This document shows positions 1 to 10,824 of a stretch of 64,000 nucleotides of DNA, one piece after another. The number at the start of each line of letters is the position of its first letter. The stretch's first letter is position 1. The DNA lies in assembly GCA_036583965.1 (NCBI GenBank), contig JAZBQD010000028.1:744001-808000 (forward strand), written 5' to 3'. Under the pieces are notes generated by a model. That model was not told the origin of the DNA and did not search any database. It saw only the letters and a list, made by a program, of their open reading frames with translations. This stretch comes from Prunella strophiata. Its lineage: Eukaryota; Chordata; Aves; Passeriformes; Prunellidae. The position numbers were made by a program, and so were the translations under genes.

Positions 1-1470
1 CTTAAATATACTATAGTAGAACTACATCTAATTTTTATTGCTCATATTGTTCAAAATGCAGTTATGAAAACCATGCTTTAATAAAACCTCCCTGATTTTT
101 CTCCAGGAGCTACAAGACCAATATATTAGTCAGAAATAGCATTTCTTTGGAGGTCTAGACATTTTTTCCCTCAGAGAGAACTAAATTTTATGTTGCCTGG
201 CTATAAATCAGCCCCGGAGATACCTTTAATCCACCACAGCAGATAAAATATACCCAAGAAGTCTTGAATATAAATACTGAAAAAGACCATTATTCCCCAT
301 GTTTAAAAGTCACATTTTTTCAAGCCTATCCTCTTACTCAATTCGATTAGTACTTCCCAAGTAGGATAATGAATCTAGCAAAAGAAAAGGGCTCCATTAG
401 CAAGTGGCATTGCTGGGCTGGCAGTGATTAATGCCCACGTGAAACCACCAGAGGATGGTCAGCAAAGCAAACCCAGCTTTCGGTCTCTTGCAGAGGCATG
501 GGAGGTGATTTCATTTGCATACAGCACCACAACAAGATCCTCTGGCAACATTTCTTTCTGGTCAGAAATGTTTATTGCAGATGGTGATGCTGCTGGCACT
601 GGGGGGCTGGCTGGGCAGCCTGGGATCGTGTCACGGGTGTTCTCCCTTTGGTGGCTGCAGTGCTTCCAGTGCCAAGCAGCTGTGTGCATCATCATGTTAG
701 TCCTCATTGTGAACAAAATAAGGGTGTCAAGGAGATCAGTACTGCAGGACATGCTGACAGAATATGAAACAGAAACTGTCAAATGCTCTACATGGATACT
801 TCTTTGACTTTTGACTTTGAATTTGTCTCCTTTTGAACTGCAATTTATTTGTGTATATGCTATCGAACAATAATGGATTTCACATTTTTATTTGATTGCT
901 TCTTTTTCATTAATATAGTTTTCATTATTTTAAGCTAATTAATTAATCTCTTGTATATTCCCAGACTATATGTTCATCCTAAAAGTAACATGCACAGGTC
1001 CTCTTGATTACATATTTATTCTCCCTTGATTACATACCCATTCTAACATGCTAAATCTCTGATAAGGAATATTATTCTGAGATCCTTCTTTAGGGAGGCA
1101 AAAAAAGGCACTGTCAGGCCTAATAGCCCCTCTTGTTTCACATTCTCAAAAAAATTCAGGTGATTAAACACACCAGCATCTATTCACTCCTGGTTGTATG
1201 TTGTATGCTCATAACATTCTCACAGATATCCTGTTAATAAATGAATTTATTATCAGTGGGAGAGCCTCGAGTTGCAAGTGTACTTGTAAACACGAGATGA
1301 TTTTTATTTGAAATTACCTTTTTCTCTGAAAAATGTTGCAGGTAAAAGCACCACTTGTGGAACTCTGTTTGACTTACTTTATTTTTTAATGTGTAAATAT
1401 AAATGCTGTGGGGCTTTATTTTTTGTTAGCAAGTACTGGAATTTTCACTCTCTTTTCTGGTTTTTGACAG
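1..1470 (+). other. RBP2: RBP2 intron 1 (3' part)
   Basis: AT-rich sequence upstream of exon 2. Short ORFs at 424-807 and elsewhere show no recognisable protein. I see no gene or repeat that I can name. Confidence 0.6.
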
Positions 1471-1649
1471 GTATTGATTTTGCAACTCGTAAGATTGCAA
1501 AACACTTGAAACAAACAAAGGAGATTGTTCAAAATGGAGACAATTTTAAAACCAAAACACTCAGTACTTTCAGAAACTATGATCTGGATTACACTGTGGG
1601 AGTGGAGTTTGAGGAGCACACCAAAGGACTGGATAACCGAGTGGTAAAG
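1471..1649 (+). CDS. RBP2: RBP2 exon 2
   Basis: Acceptor TTTTTGACAG precedes the exon and donor GTAAAA follows. The first two bases complete a split codon from exon 1, giving Gly if exon 1 ends in G. The 179 bp length is the classical exon 2 length of the family. Confidence 0.93.
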
Positions 1650-4600
1650 GTAAAAACCTGGGACCTGGGATCTGTTCATACTACAGTCAGCACCAGGAGC
1701 CTGCAGTTCCTAAAATCAGCTGAATACATTAAGTAAAACCCCAATATTTTACAGACATCAGAGGATTTTTATAAAGTAGAAGTAATTAGCATCCTGAGAC
1801 AGTTTTCTTTCCTGCCACAAGCATTTATTAAAAATGCAAATCAGGATGGCTACTGAGATCCGTGAGGACAATCATTAATTAGGTTTTTCTAGTGGGGGAT
1901 TTTTCCAGCTTCTCTGATAAACCTTATGTTTCTAGAAAGCAGCAAAATTGTCTTTTTACCTATGCATCCTCCTTAAGGAAACTGGGGGGTTGATCCCTGT
2001 GAATTTAGGACTGAGTCAATAGAACTTTTTATTTTGGGATGGCTGGGTTTGCACTGATCAGTCTCAGCTGGGCAGTTTAACAGTTGGACGTTGTTAAAAA
2101 GAAACCTGCACTCAGCTTTTTCTGTTAGGGGAGCTATGGGAAGGGGCAAGAAAAAGATGCGAGCCAAAGCTTGGAGTGTGGCAGGGCACGGGCAGGGCAC
2201 GGGCAGGGAGATCAGCAGTGAGTGTTTAACTGCCTTGGGGATAATTGGAGTAACCTGAGCTCAGAACTGCCCCAGGAACCCGTGGCCATTCGTTCAGACA
2301 CCTTTCAGGGAAATTTGTGGATAGCACCTCTATTAAGGGCCAGGTTGTAGCCCCCTGCCCTCCCTCCTGTGGCAGAGCCAGCTCCTGGGGGATTCAAACA
2401 AGGCTCTCTCAGAGAAGTCAGGGAGGAAAACAATACACACGAGCACTGATTCACTTCCTGAATTCAGCTTCGTGTTTCTGTATCAATACTGCCCCTGTTT
2501 TACTTTCTTCTCACCCTTAAAGCTTAAGCAACACTTTCAGATGTAGACAGGCCAGTAGATCTTAAATTTCCATTGGCTGTCCCTGTCAGAGCCTTGCTAA
2601 CCCAGCATCCCCTTCCTCCCTTGGTCATCATTCACTGAATCTCTGTTATCAGCTCTGCTCATTTCCACACCTCTATTTCCACACCTCTATTCTGCCACTC
2701 AGCTCACAGCTGCCAGACTCTGAGCAGCTGAGATCAAAACTCCCTGTCAGCAAGACCTGTTTATTTTGGCAATTGCCACAGGAAAAGTGGCAGCATAAAG
2801 GACATGTTTACATTTGAACTCACATCATCCTTCACTGGAGGGGCACAAATTTAGTAGAAGATGTGCTTTGTTCACCATGGATCACTTTCAATTCTCAAAC
2901 TAACTTTGTGCAGTGTAATTCCTATTATTTCTTCCGAGTTATTACTCATTCACAGCACTGCAACCCATCAAAGACTAAGACCCTTTTTTTTTTTTTTTCA
3001 CTATCCTGAATACCCCTATATGTAAATTTTCTTTCTGTCTCCTTCTCCAGTGGGCACTGAGTGGAACTAATTCCTGTGACAAAGTCTATGCCTAAAAACA
3101 CTGCTCCCACATCTCTTCAGATCAGTTGAAGGCATTGCTAAGGATCTAAGGACTCATTAGTTTCATCACTCCTTAAATCCATCAGTTAGTGCTCCTCTAG
3201 TGCTCATCACTGCTACAAAAGCCTTCCTCTGCAAAGGGAGGGAGGGAGGGAGGGAGGGAAGGAAGGAAGGAAGGAAGGAAGGAAGGAAGGAAGGAAGGAA
3301 GGAAGGAAGGAAGGAAGGAAGGAAGGAAGGAAGGAAGGAAGGAAGGAAGGAAGGAAGGAAGGAAGGAAGGAAGGAGGAAGGAAGGAAGGAAGGAAGGAAG
3401 GAAGGAAGGAAGGAAGGAAGGAAGGAAGGAAGGAAGGAAGGAAGGAAGGAAGGAAGAAGGAAGGAAGGAAGGAAGGAAGGAAGGAAGAAGGAAGGAAGGA
3501 AGAAGGAAGGAAGGAAGGAAGGAAGGAAGGAAGGAGGAAGGAAGGAAGGAAGAAGGAAGGAAGGAAGGAAGGAAGGAAGGAAGAAGGAAGGAAGGAAGAA
3601 GGAAGGAAGGAAGGAAGGAAGGAAGGAAGGAAGGAAGGAAGGAAGGAAGGAAGGAAGGAAGGAAGGAAGGAAGGAAGAAGGAAGGAAGGAAGGAAGGAAG
3701 GAAGGAAGGAAGGAAGGAAGGAAGGAAGAAGGAAGGAAGGAAGGAAGGAAGGAAGGAAGGAAGGAAGGAAGGAAGAAGGAAGGAAGGAAGGAAGGAAGGA
3801 AGGAAGGAAGGAAGGAAGGAAGGAAGGAAGGAAGGAGGAAGGAAGGAAGGAAGGAAGGAAGGAAGGAAGGAAGGAAGGAAGGAAGGAAGAAGGAAGGAAG
3901 GAAGAAGGAAGGAAGGAAGGAGGAAGGAAGGAAGGAAGAAGGAAGGAAGGAAGGAAGGAAGGAAGGAAGGAAGAAGGAAGGAAGGAAGAAGGAAGGAAGG
4001 AAGGAAGGAAGGAAGGAAGGAGGAAGGAAGGAAGGAAGAAGGAAGGAAGGAAGGAAGGAAGGAAGGAGGAAGGAAGGAAGGAAGGAAGGAAGGAAGAAGG
4101 AAGGAAGGAAGGAAGGAAGGAAGGAAGAAGGAAGGAAGGAAGGAAGGAAGGAAGAAGGAAGGAAGGAAGAAGGAAGGAAGGAAGAAGGAAGGAAGGAAGA
4201 AGGAAGGAAGGAAGAAGTTATTTTTGTTTGCCTAATATTCATTTCTAAACAAATCATGTTATTTGTTTCTAGAGAGAAGGAAAAGGGATGCATGTCATGC
4301 CATTACTTTCTGAATTGCTCTAAAAGTATTTTCTGGTCATTTTATTAACAAAACAATGCCTCAAACACATTAAAGTTAGATGAAGGTAATAAAATTGGTA
4401 GGCAACATTTAAATGTAAAGAGGTCATGGATAATTTAAAGAGCATGTAGCTTGAAAATTCCATAAATAAGAAAGAAATTAACTGAAAGGGAATGAGTTTT
4501 GTCTTGTTATTAATGGAAAGCTCCCTCATAACAGAAATAAATCATCCAGTGCTGCACTAGAAAATGAATTAAGCTCCCAATATACTTGGAGCTTTATAAT

Positions 4601-7414
4601 AACTGAGCTTTCATGGACTGTAACTGGTGTCTAATAAGGAGTTGTCTGATACATGGTTAAATATGCCCCTAAAGGACAGTAGTTCAAATGCAGAACAATT
4701 CCTACAAAGTTGCTTTGAATGTACCCTGGCACATCTGTAGACAGATAATCCAGCCTGTAAAGAGAACTTTTCCTTGCTGAGGGTTATCCTTCTCCTGGAC
4801 AAGAACCAGCATACCCAGATCCTTGTCTGCTGCTGCTGGACTGAATCATGCCAGACCAGGAGATGGTTGAGCATGAAAGGGATATCCTGAGAGCACCAGG
4901 TCCAACCTGTCTGCTCAGGCAGGGTCAGCCACCTTGTCCAGCTTATGATCACATCTCTTTAAATTTCTTACTAATTGTTTTAATACTGTAGGATCTGACA
5001 TGTGAAGACCAGGTGTGCCATCAGATGTTTAAGAAAGTACATTAAAATAAACAAACAAATTTAGTGTATGAAATTATATTAATGTACTCTTCCTCTTGTT
5101 ACTTTATGGCGAGCTAGAAAAGGTGTTAGCACTGCTCTTTGCAGTACCAACCTTCAAGTCTTCATTCATGAAACCCTGTAACATTTTTTCATTAATGGCT
5201 TTAAACAGCAAGGAAAAAAATGCATTTTGGGTATCTTGCACCAGTGGCTGTAAGCACACTCAACAATTCACCAGTTAGTGTGAACACTTGTTAGTCATGT
5301 ATGTGAAGAAACACATGGAAATGACAACAAAGCACTGCAAAAGCTTCCCTCCATCACACTGTTGTCATCCTGAATGCATTTGGGTTTTGTTTAAATACTT
5401 TGGGGGTTTTTTATGAGGAAGTTGGAGAATGATAGGAAGCAACTGTAATTGTGTATTCACATTGTTTGAACTTATTTTTATATGTTCATAAACATCTGGT
5501 TAATATAACGGAGTTAATTATCTGATTCATGCAGTCCCTGGTGACCTGGGATGGTGACAAACTGGTCTGTGTTCAGAAAGGCGAAAAGAACAACAGGGGC
5601 TGGAAGCACTGGATTGAAGGAGACATCCTGCATCTGGTAAGGGCTGTTCCACAGATCCACAGCACATCACTGAGGCTGCAGCATAGGCTCAGGTTTTACA
5701 TTTCAAAGGATTTGGTTTTTTTTTTCTAGTTAGAAATGTCTTTGGACAGTTCTGACCTCTGAACTCTAAGGAAATTTCTCCTTTGTTGCAACTCAGGAAT
5801 GTTCAATTTCTATCCACCTGCTCCCAATTAGGTCATAACCCTGCAGTGGTTTTTTGCTCCAGTCCACTTCCCTCCAGCTCTCAACCCTTCCTGTTACATT
5901 GCACCTCTAACATAATCTCCTTCTTACACAATCACTGGTAGGGAAAAAAAAGAAGGAAAAAAACCCCAATCAGATTGCAAGAAAAATGTTATTCTTTGTT
6001 CTGAGTGAAGCAATATGAAATTTTAGCATGCTGTGCTCTAATACAGATCAGAAACCCCTGGATATTTAAGAGGTTCCCACAAACAACCTATACTGCAATT
6101 TTTTTTCATAGTTTAATAAGAAATTGAAACACCTAAAGCAGTAAGCTGTAGCCCAAGGATAGATAGTGAGTCCAAGAGAGACCTGAAAAGCCTGTGCAGG
6201 AAATCAGCAATCAGTGATGTGTAGAAAGATTTCAAAATAACAGTATTGTAGAATCACAGAATCATTAAGGTTGGAAAAGACCTCCGAGATCATGAAACCC
6301 CAGCTTTGACTGAACAACCACCATGTCCATTAACCATATCACAAAGTGCCACATCTACTTATTTTTCAGAAGTTTTTCATAATGATAATGATTGCAGAGT
6401 TTCCTGGGAAAGCAATGGAGAAACGGGCATGACAACACTGGGTAGCACAGTAGGTGGATAGGGGAGAGATTCTTGAGAAGAGCCCATTGTTCTGTCCTGT
6501 GCTTTGCTGCAAGCAATCTGCTTTCTTCACAGGTTTGCTTTACACATGCTTGGTGTGGGCAGTCACAGTGGCTCCCATCTCTGTGTCTGAAGGGTCAAAG
6601 ACAGGAATTCAAAACCACAAATTGCCACCCAACTAAAATCACCTGTCCAGTGCACTTCTCCAGCTCTGTCTGAACACATTCAAAAGCTGACCTAGAAGGT
6701 TCGACATGCTGGCTCCAAGATTTAGGCTGATGCTGGTGGAAACAAAGCCAAGCTGATCCTTACAGCAGTCTTCAGAAAATGTCCTGCAGGTTTGGCCCAT
6801 TGCTGGCCACCAAGGCAGCTTCAGTCCCTTGCAAGCCCTGTTTGGCTCAGGAATGGTGCCTGATGGCACCAACCAAACTGGCTGCATTGCCATGTGCCAG
6901 CCTTTAAGGGATCACTGCAGTCCTGGGCAGCAATGCTGCATTGTTCTGGCCTCTGAGAAAAGCTGGGCACACCTCTGAAGCAAATCAGCTTTTTGAAGCA
7001 TTCCTCTTTTTTTTTTATTTATTTCCTTGTTTCAGTGCATCTTGTGAATTTTGAGGTAACATGAAGTATAAACTATTACAGTACATTGTTTTAATATCAG
7101 AACATGAAAAAGCCTTGAATTGAAGAAAAATTTTAATGCATTGTTCATGTTTATTCTTCTAAGAGTTCAATTCATGTATCAAAAACTACTGCAACATGAG
7201 GTGCATGCCTGCTGTTTGGTTACATATAGTGCACTTACTTTTCTCTGTTTCATAAGTTTTTTATGCAGTGGTTCAGTAGCAGCAATTTCTAGTGGGATCT
7301 GATACATATGCAAACTAAAACTTCTACCACTATATTGTACTAATTGTTTTAATACTGTAGGAACTGACATGTGAAGACCAGGTGTGCCATCAGACATTTA
7401 AGAAGAAGAACTAA
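1471..7414 (+). CDS. RBP2: RBP2, cellular retinol-binding protein II (partial, exons 2-4)
   Basis: Small cytosolic retinoid carrier of the fatty-acid-binding-protein family, which in vertebrates binds retinol and retinal, chiefly in absorptive gut cells. Coding exons seen: 1471-1649, 5535-5636 and 7361-7414. Their lengths of 179, 102 and 54 bp (stop included), with phases 1-0-0, fit the family's standard four-exon layout, and all splice sites are AG/GT. Exon 2 encodes IDFATRKIA and [20 protein letters not shown]; exon 3 encodes [16 protein letters not shown] and GWKHWIEGD; exon 4 encodes [17 protein letters not shown] and TAA. Exon 1, about 24 codons with the start, must lie upstream of the window. 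RBP2 is chosen over RBP1 because IDFATRKIA and DNFKTKT are RBP2-like and COPB2 follows directly. The family's Lys40 is kept (QTKEIVQ), but the position of Gln108 is His. An extra copy of the last exon sits in intron 2. A polyadenylation signal follows at 7622. Confidence 0.93.
1650..3235 (+). other. RBP2: RBP2 intron 2, first part
   Basis: No second exon 3 of the RBP type was found here. The only small structures are a repeated TTTCCACACCTCTA at 2664-2692 and a T run near 2985-2998. Confidence 0.5.
3236..4215 (+). repeat. GGAA/GGAAG microsatellite, about 980 bp
   Basis: Uninterrupted purine tract on the plus strand made of GGAA units, with a GGGA-rich start and scattered three-base GAA or GGA interruptions. 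It lies in RBP2 intron 2. Open frames of about 380 codons run through it on both strands only because the sequence cannot form a stop codon. Length is probably polymorphic and the assembled copy number uncertain. Confidence 0.98.
4840..4945 (-). mobile_element. Diverged CR1 LINE 3' fragment
   Basis: Read on the minus strand, CCTGCCTGAGCAGACAGGTT followed by GGACCTGGTGCTCTCAGGAT and then CTCAACCAT resembles the 3' untranslated part of avian CR1. It is old and truncated and ends about 45 bp before the orphan terminal exon. Confidence 0.5.
4992..5045 (+). pseudogene. Second copy of the RBP2 terminal exon, upstream of exon 3
   Basis: These 54 bp encode [17 protein letters not shown] and TAA. They match RBP2 exon 4 at 45 of 54 bases by eye, and the 23 bases before the exon, including the acceptor and a TACTAAT branch-point-like motif, are identical in both copies. 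The match ends at the stop codon. The reading frame is intact and an AATAAA overlaps the following bases at 5046-5051. Lying before exon 3, it cannot serve as the end of the normal transcript; joining exon 2 directly to it would keep frame but drop exon 3. It may be a remnant of a tandem RBP copy or an isolated exon duplication. No matching second exon 3 was seen. The FKKVH ending resembles RBP1. Confidence 0.8.
5535..5636 (+). CDS. RBP2: RBP2 exon 3
   Basis: 102 bp in phase 0, after acceptor TTCATGCAG and before donor GTAAGG. It encodes 34 residues including the retinoid-contact strand; the reading is GWKHW where mammalian RBP2 has GWKQW. Confidence 0.93.
6249..6365 (-). mobile_element. CR1 LINE 3' end fragment
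   Basis: The plus strand begins TAGAATCACAGAATCATTAA and continues with GGTTGGAAAAGACCTCCGAG, the reverse complement of the typical avian CR1 3' terminus. The remainder through CCACCATGTCCATTAACCAT also fits. It lies in RBP2 intron 3, antisense to the gene. Confidence 0.88.
7361..7414 (+). CDS. RBP2: RBP2 exon 4 (terminal coding exon)
   Basis: Seventeen codons plus TAA after acceptor AATACTGTAG. The C-terminus FKKKN matches the FKKK ending of mammalian RBP2. This is the copy that follows exon 3 and is taken as the functional terminal exon. Confidence 0.92.
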   Translation, partial: ELTCEDQVCHQTFKKKN

Positions 7415-7621
7415 AATGGAGCAGAAAACCTCCCAGAGCTTCATCACAATGTTATTCTGTTTTGTTTTGTCTAAAAAGAAGAATGAAGCTGGATTTTCGT
7501 TCCTTTGACACTTCAATGTGAAGATACTATGTGCCTGTTTATGGAAACAAACACATTTTATAGAAATTACATCAAAGAGTTACAAACCTCATAAATTCCT
7601 TTGCCTTTCAGTCTAGTGTTA

Positions 7622-7627
7622 AATAAA
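7622..7627 (+). terminator. RBP2: Candidate RBP2 polyadenylation signal
   Basis: First AATAAA downstream of the RBP2 stop codon, about 210 bp after it. Use is inferred from position only. Confidence 0.55.
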
Positions 7628-8839
7628 AGTAATTCAAATTTCAAATTATGTTTCCCTACATCTTTACAATGACTTCCAGAGGAATGTCCATTAGCAACAA
7701 GGCTGAAAATTAGCAGTCACAATTATTTCAGTCACGGTCTGTCTCCATAGTGCTGTATTATCATAATGTCTCTGGGTGACTGAGTAACACTGCATATTTA
7801 CTGGACTGTTTCTATTTAATTTAGTCCTGGATCACTAAGTCCACACTTTCAGGCAGCAGAATGCCTCACTGAGCACATGTCCTTTCACATCAGGACTGTT
7901 CCCTTGGATCTGGCCCAGCTCTAAAGCTGCTGCTGGTTATCACCTGATCAATATCTCACAGCCTTTGTGAAGTTCTGCATTTCCTCAGTACGATCCTAAC
8001 ATGGATCAATGACAATGCTGTAACTTCCAGTTAGAACTGGCAGCCTAATAACCATCCCAGTGGAGAAATCTGCTGTTTGAAGCAAGCCCTGCACTGAAGA
8101 GTTGCTCCATGGTGTGAAAACTAAGGCACACTTAGGACTGTGAGAGGAAAACTGCAGAGTATACAGAGTCTGCATGTACCCTGTGCAGAAAGAGTGCCCA
8201 GCATGCTGCAACCTTCGCCTTGTACCACCTTTCAGAGACTGTGAAAAGAAAAATCTTTTCCATGCAATTCTTCTCAGTTTTATTCAGGGTTTTTCAAAAG
8301 AATTCATGTTCTTTGCTAAAGGCAACTTTAAGTTAACCATGGATGATGGACACTACTTCAGTAGATAGAAACTTTTATTATTCAACAAAATGTGTTCACA
8401 CCTTCCCCAGAAGAGCTTGTATGCCCAAAAGCTCATCTGCTTTTTCCCAATCACATGAATTATTCTAATAAAATACACTGTCTTTCCTACAACCTTGCCT
8501 TTCAGATATAAGAACTTTCACATCAGATTTAGAACTGTTCAGTTCCCTCTTTTCCATAGGCCCCCATCCTCTGTTTAGTATGGGAGGAGTGAAAATCCAC
8601 TGAACTGATCAGTGGATCAGTGGATGTACATAAAATATGAGAAAAAGCTTTGGCAGAAATGGAGGAGCATATGCTTTCTCCTCATCTCCACCTGCTCCTC
8701 AGCCCACACACTGTCAATAGCTCAGGGTAGGAAAGGAGGGAGTCTCCCAGCTGACAACTAGGTTACATCTGCAAAAATCTGATAAATGTACCACCAATAC
8801 TCCTATGGTCACAGCCATTATCCTGGATCAAGCTGGGAT
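7628..8839. other. Intergenic, nothing recognised
   Basis: No coding similarity, RNA gene or nameable repeat seen. Short open frames here look random. Confidence 0.5.
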
Positions 8840-9371
8840 TGAGCTAATTGTCATTTTAGTAGCTAGTACATAGCTGCGTTTTGGATTTAGTTTGAGAATA
8901 ATGTTGATATCACACAACATCAATAAAGTTGATGGTTTAGTTGTTGCTAACTAGTGCTTCCTCTAAGTCAAGGACTCCAGGTACCCTGTTCTGCCTGTGA
9001 GGAGCTGCACAGCAGGCTGGGAGGGAGCAGAACCAGGACAGCTGACCCAAACTGACCAAAGGGATATTCCCACCATGGAACATCATGCTGAGCATATAAA
9101 GCTGCAAGAAGGAAGAGGGCAAACTGTTGTGTTTGGGATGGCATTCCCCAGTAATTCTTTGATCTTCCCAAGGAGCTGTTACACGTGATGGACCCCACTG
9201 TCCTGGATATGGCTGAACTCCTGCCTGGGAAGGGGTGAATGAACTCCTTGTTCTGCTTTGCTTGTGCATGCAGCTTTTTCTTCACCCATTAAACTGTCTT
9301 TAGCTCAGCCCTGGAGCTCTCTCAGGGATTGGCTCTGTGGTGCTTAGTTGCCAGCTGGAATTAAATCAGGA
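8840..9371 (+). mobile_element. Probable avian endogenous-retrovirus solo LTR
   Basis: The segment from GAGCTAATTGTCATTTTAGT to the TGGTGCTTAGTTGCCAGCTG near 9340 resembles a common avian LTR as I remember it. It has a TATAAA box at 9095-9100 after GACCAAAGGGATATTCC, and an ATTAAACTGTCTTTAGCTCA polyadenylation block at 9288-9307, spaced as expected for U3-R-U5 on the plus strand. The exact ends and target-site duplication were not resolved. No internal viral coding sequence is attached, so a solo LTR is inferred. Confidence 0.62.
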
Positions 9372-10442
9372 TGGGCATAGAAGTGCATATGGGAGGATAT
9401 TTTTATGAATTGGATTTAGCTTCTCCTGATAAAAATTGACTTGGTATCAAACTTCCTGTGTCCATTGCCTGGGCAATGCTTTCATGTTAGCTTGCACAGA
9501 AAAAACTGCACTTGGAGTTAGTAAACTCCTTATTTTGTCTTATTCAGCCCTGACCTGGACTTTTCAGTAGAAATGTATTTAATTAATAGTTCTAAGTCTC
9601 TGCTAGTTACAAGGATAAAAAAGTACCACAGCTCATTAAGCCTTCAAAATATTATCAGATTGTAATCACTAGGAAACAAAATGTGTATGTTTTAATGAGT
9701 GACATTTCTCCTGGCTGGTTCTTGCCAGGAGTAACCCTGCTTGTAAATTCTCATCAAATGATAAATCCAAAGAAAGCCTTTCATATATCACAAGGAACTA
9801 TCATCAATTCACTAATGATGAGTCTGAAGAGGGAAAGCAAACATTCTTCAACTGGTTTCTTATTATGCTCACTAGTTCTGTCTAATGGTTATGGTTCAGA
9901 AGTAAAAGAAGCAGACAATTGAGCACAAGTAGATTTTGATTAGGAGGAAACTGGATCTGATCCTATTTTTTTGCCTATCTCAGAAATTAAAATTTCAGAC
10001 TTTTTGACAAGAAGTGAGGAAATATATGAGCTTTTTTACTCTCCAAAACAACATTTTATTTTTTGACAGACTGATACACAAGAACTTGCAGTCTCCTTTA
10101 CAACTGCATGCATAGTGCTGGAGACAGAGGAGATACCCATTCTGTTGCATGATAATTCCTTCCAAAGTTATCCTTGTTTGTATCATATTTGTGATGTTAG
10201 GCTGGTCTCTAAGCGGTTCAAAGTCCCTTATCTCCTTGTCAGCAGACTAAATACTTGTGCTGGAGGAACAGACCTTGCTGGTAAATCAAAGAATGTTCAT
10301 TCACATTTTTTCAGCCCTCTGGCACTCAGTGCTGTCTCAGATGTTTTGAAGGATTACCATTTGCATGGATTCTTTTCCTCACAGAGAATATTGCTCAAAT
10401 ACAGCCCCAGGAAGGGAATTTATCAGCAACCTTCTGAGCCAG
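9372..10442. other. Intergenic between two LTRs, nothing recognised
   Basis: Unique-looking AT-rich sequence. The open frames at 10115-10556 show no family resemblance. Confidence 0.5.
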
Positions 10443-10824
10443 TGTAGTGAGTTGACACTGGATGGATTTTTGGAACCCACCAGAGCCTCTCTCTTATTCC
10501 CTCTGCAGCTGCACAGGGGAGAGAAAAAACAGCAAAGGGTTCATGGGCTGAGATAAGGACTGGGAGAGAGATCCCTCACCAGATACCATCATGGGCAAAA
10601 CAGGCTCTAATTAGAGATATTAACTGGCTTTATTACTAACAAAACAGAGCAGGACAATGAGAAACAAAATAAGATCTTGAAAACACCTTTCTCCCACCCC
10701 TCCCTCCTTCCCAGCTCTACCTCCTGCCCCCAATGGTGCAAGGAGACAGGAATGGAGTTATGGTCAGCTCCTCACCCCTGGCTTCTCCTGCTGCTCAGGG
10801 AGAGGAGACCTTCCCCTGCTGCAT

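Noticed and set aside
3166..4348. Opposed frames of 375 and 382 codons (SFLP and GRKE repeats)
   Set aside because: Translation of the GGAA microsatellite.
4992..5045. Identification of the extra exon as the end of a separate RBP1 gene
   Set aside because: Only the KKVH ending resembles RBP1; the body ([10 protein letters not shown]) and the upstream intron bases match the local RBP2 exon 4, and no other RBP1 exon is present.
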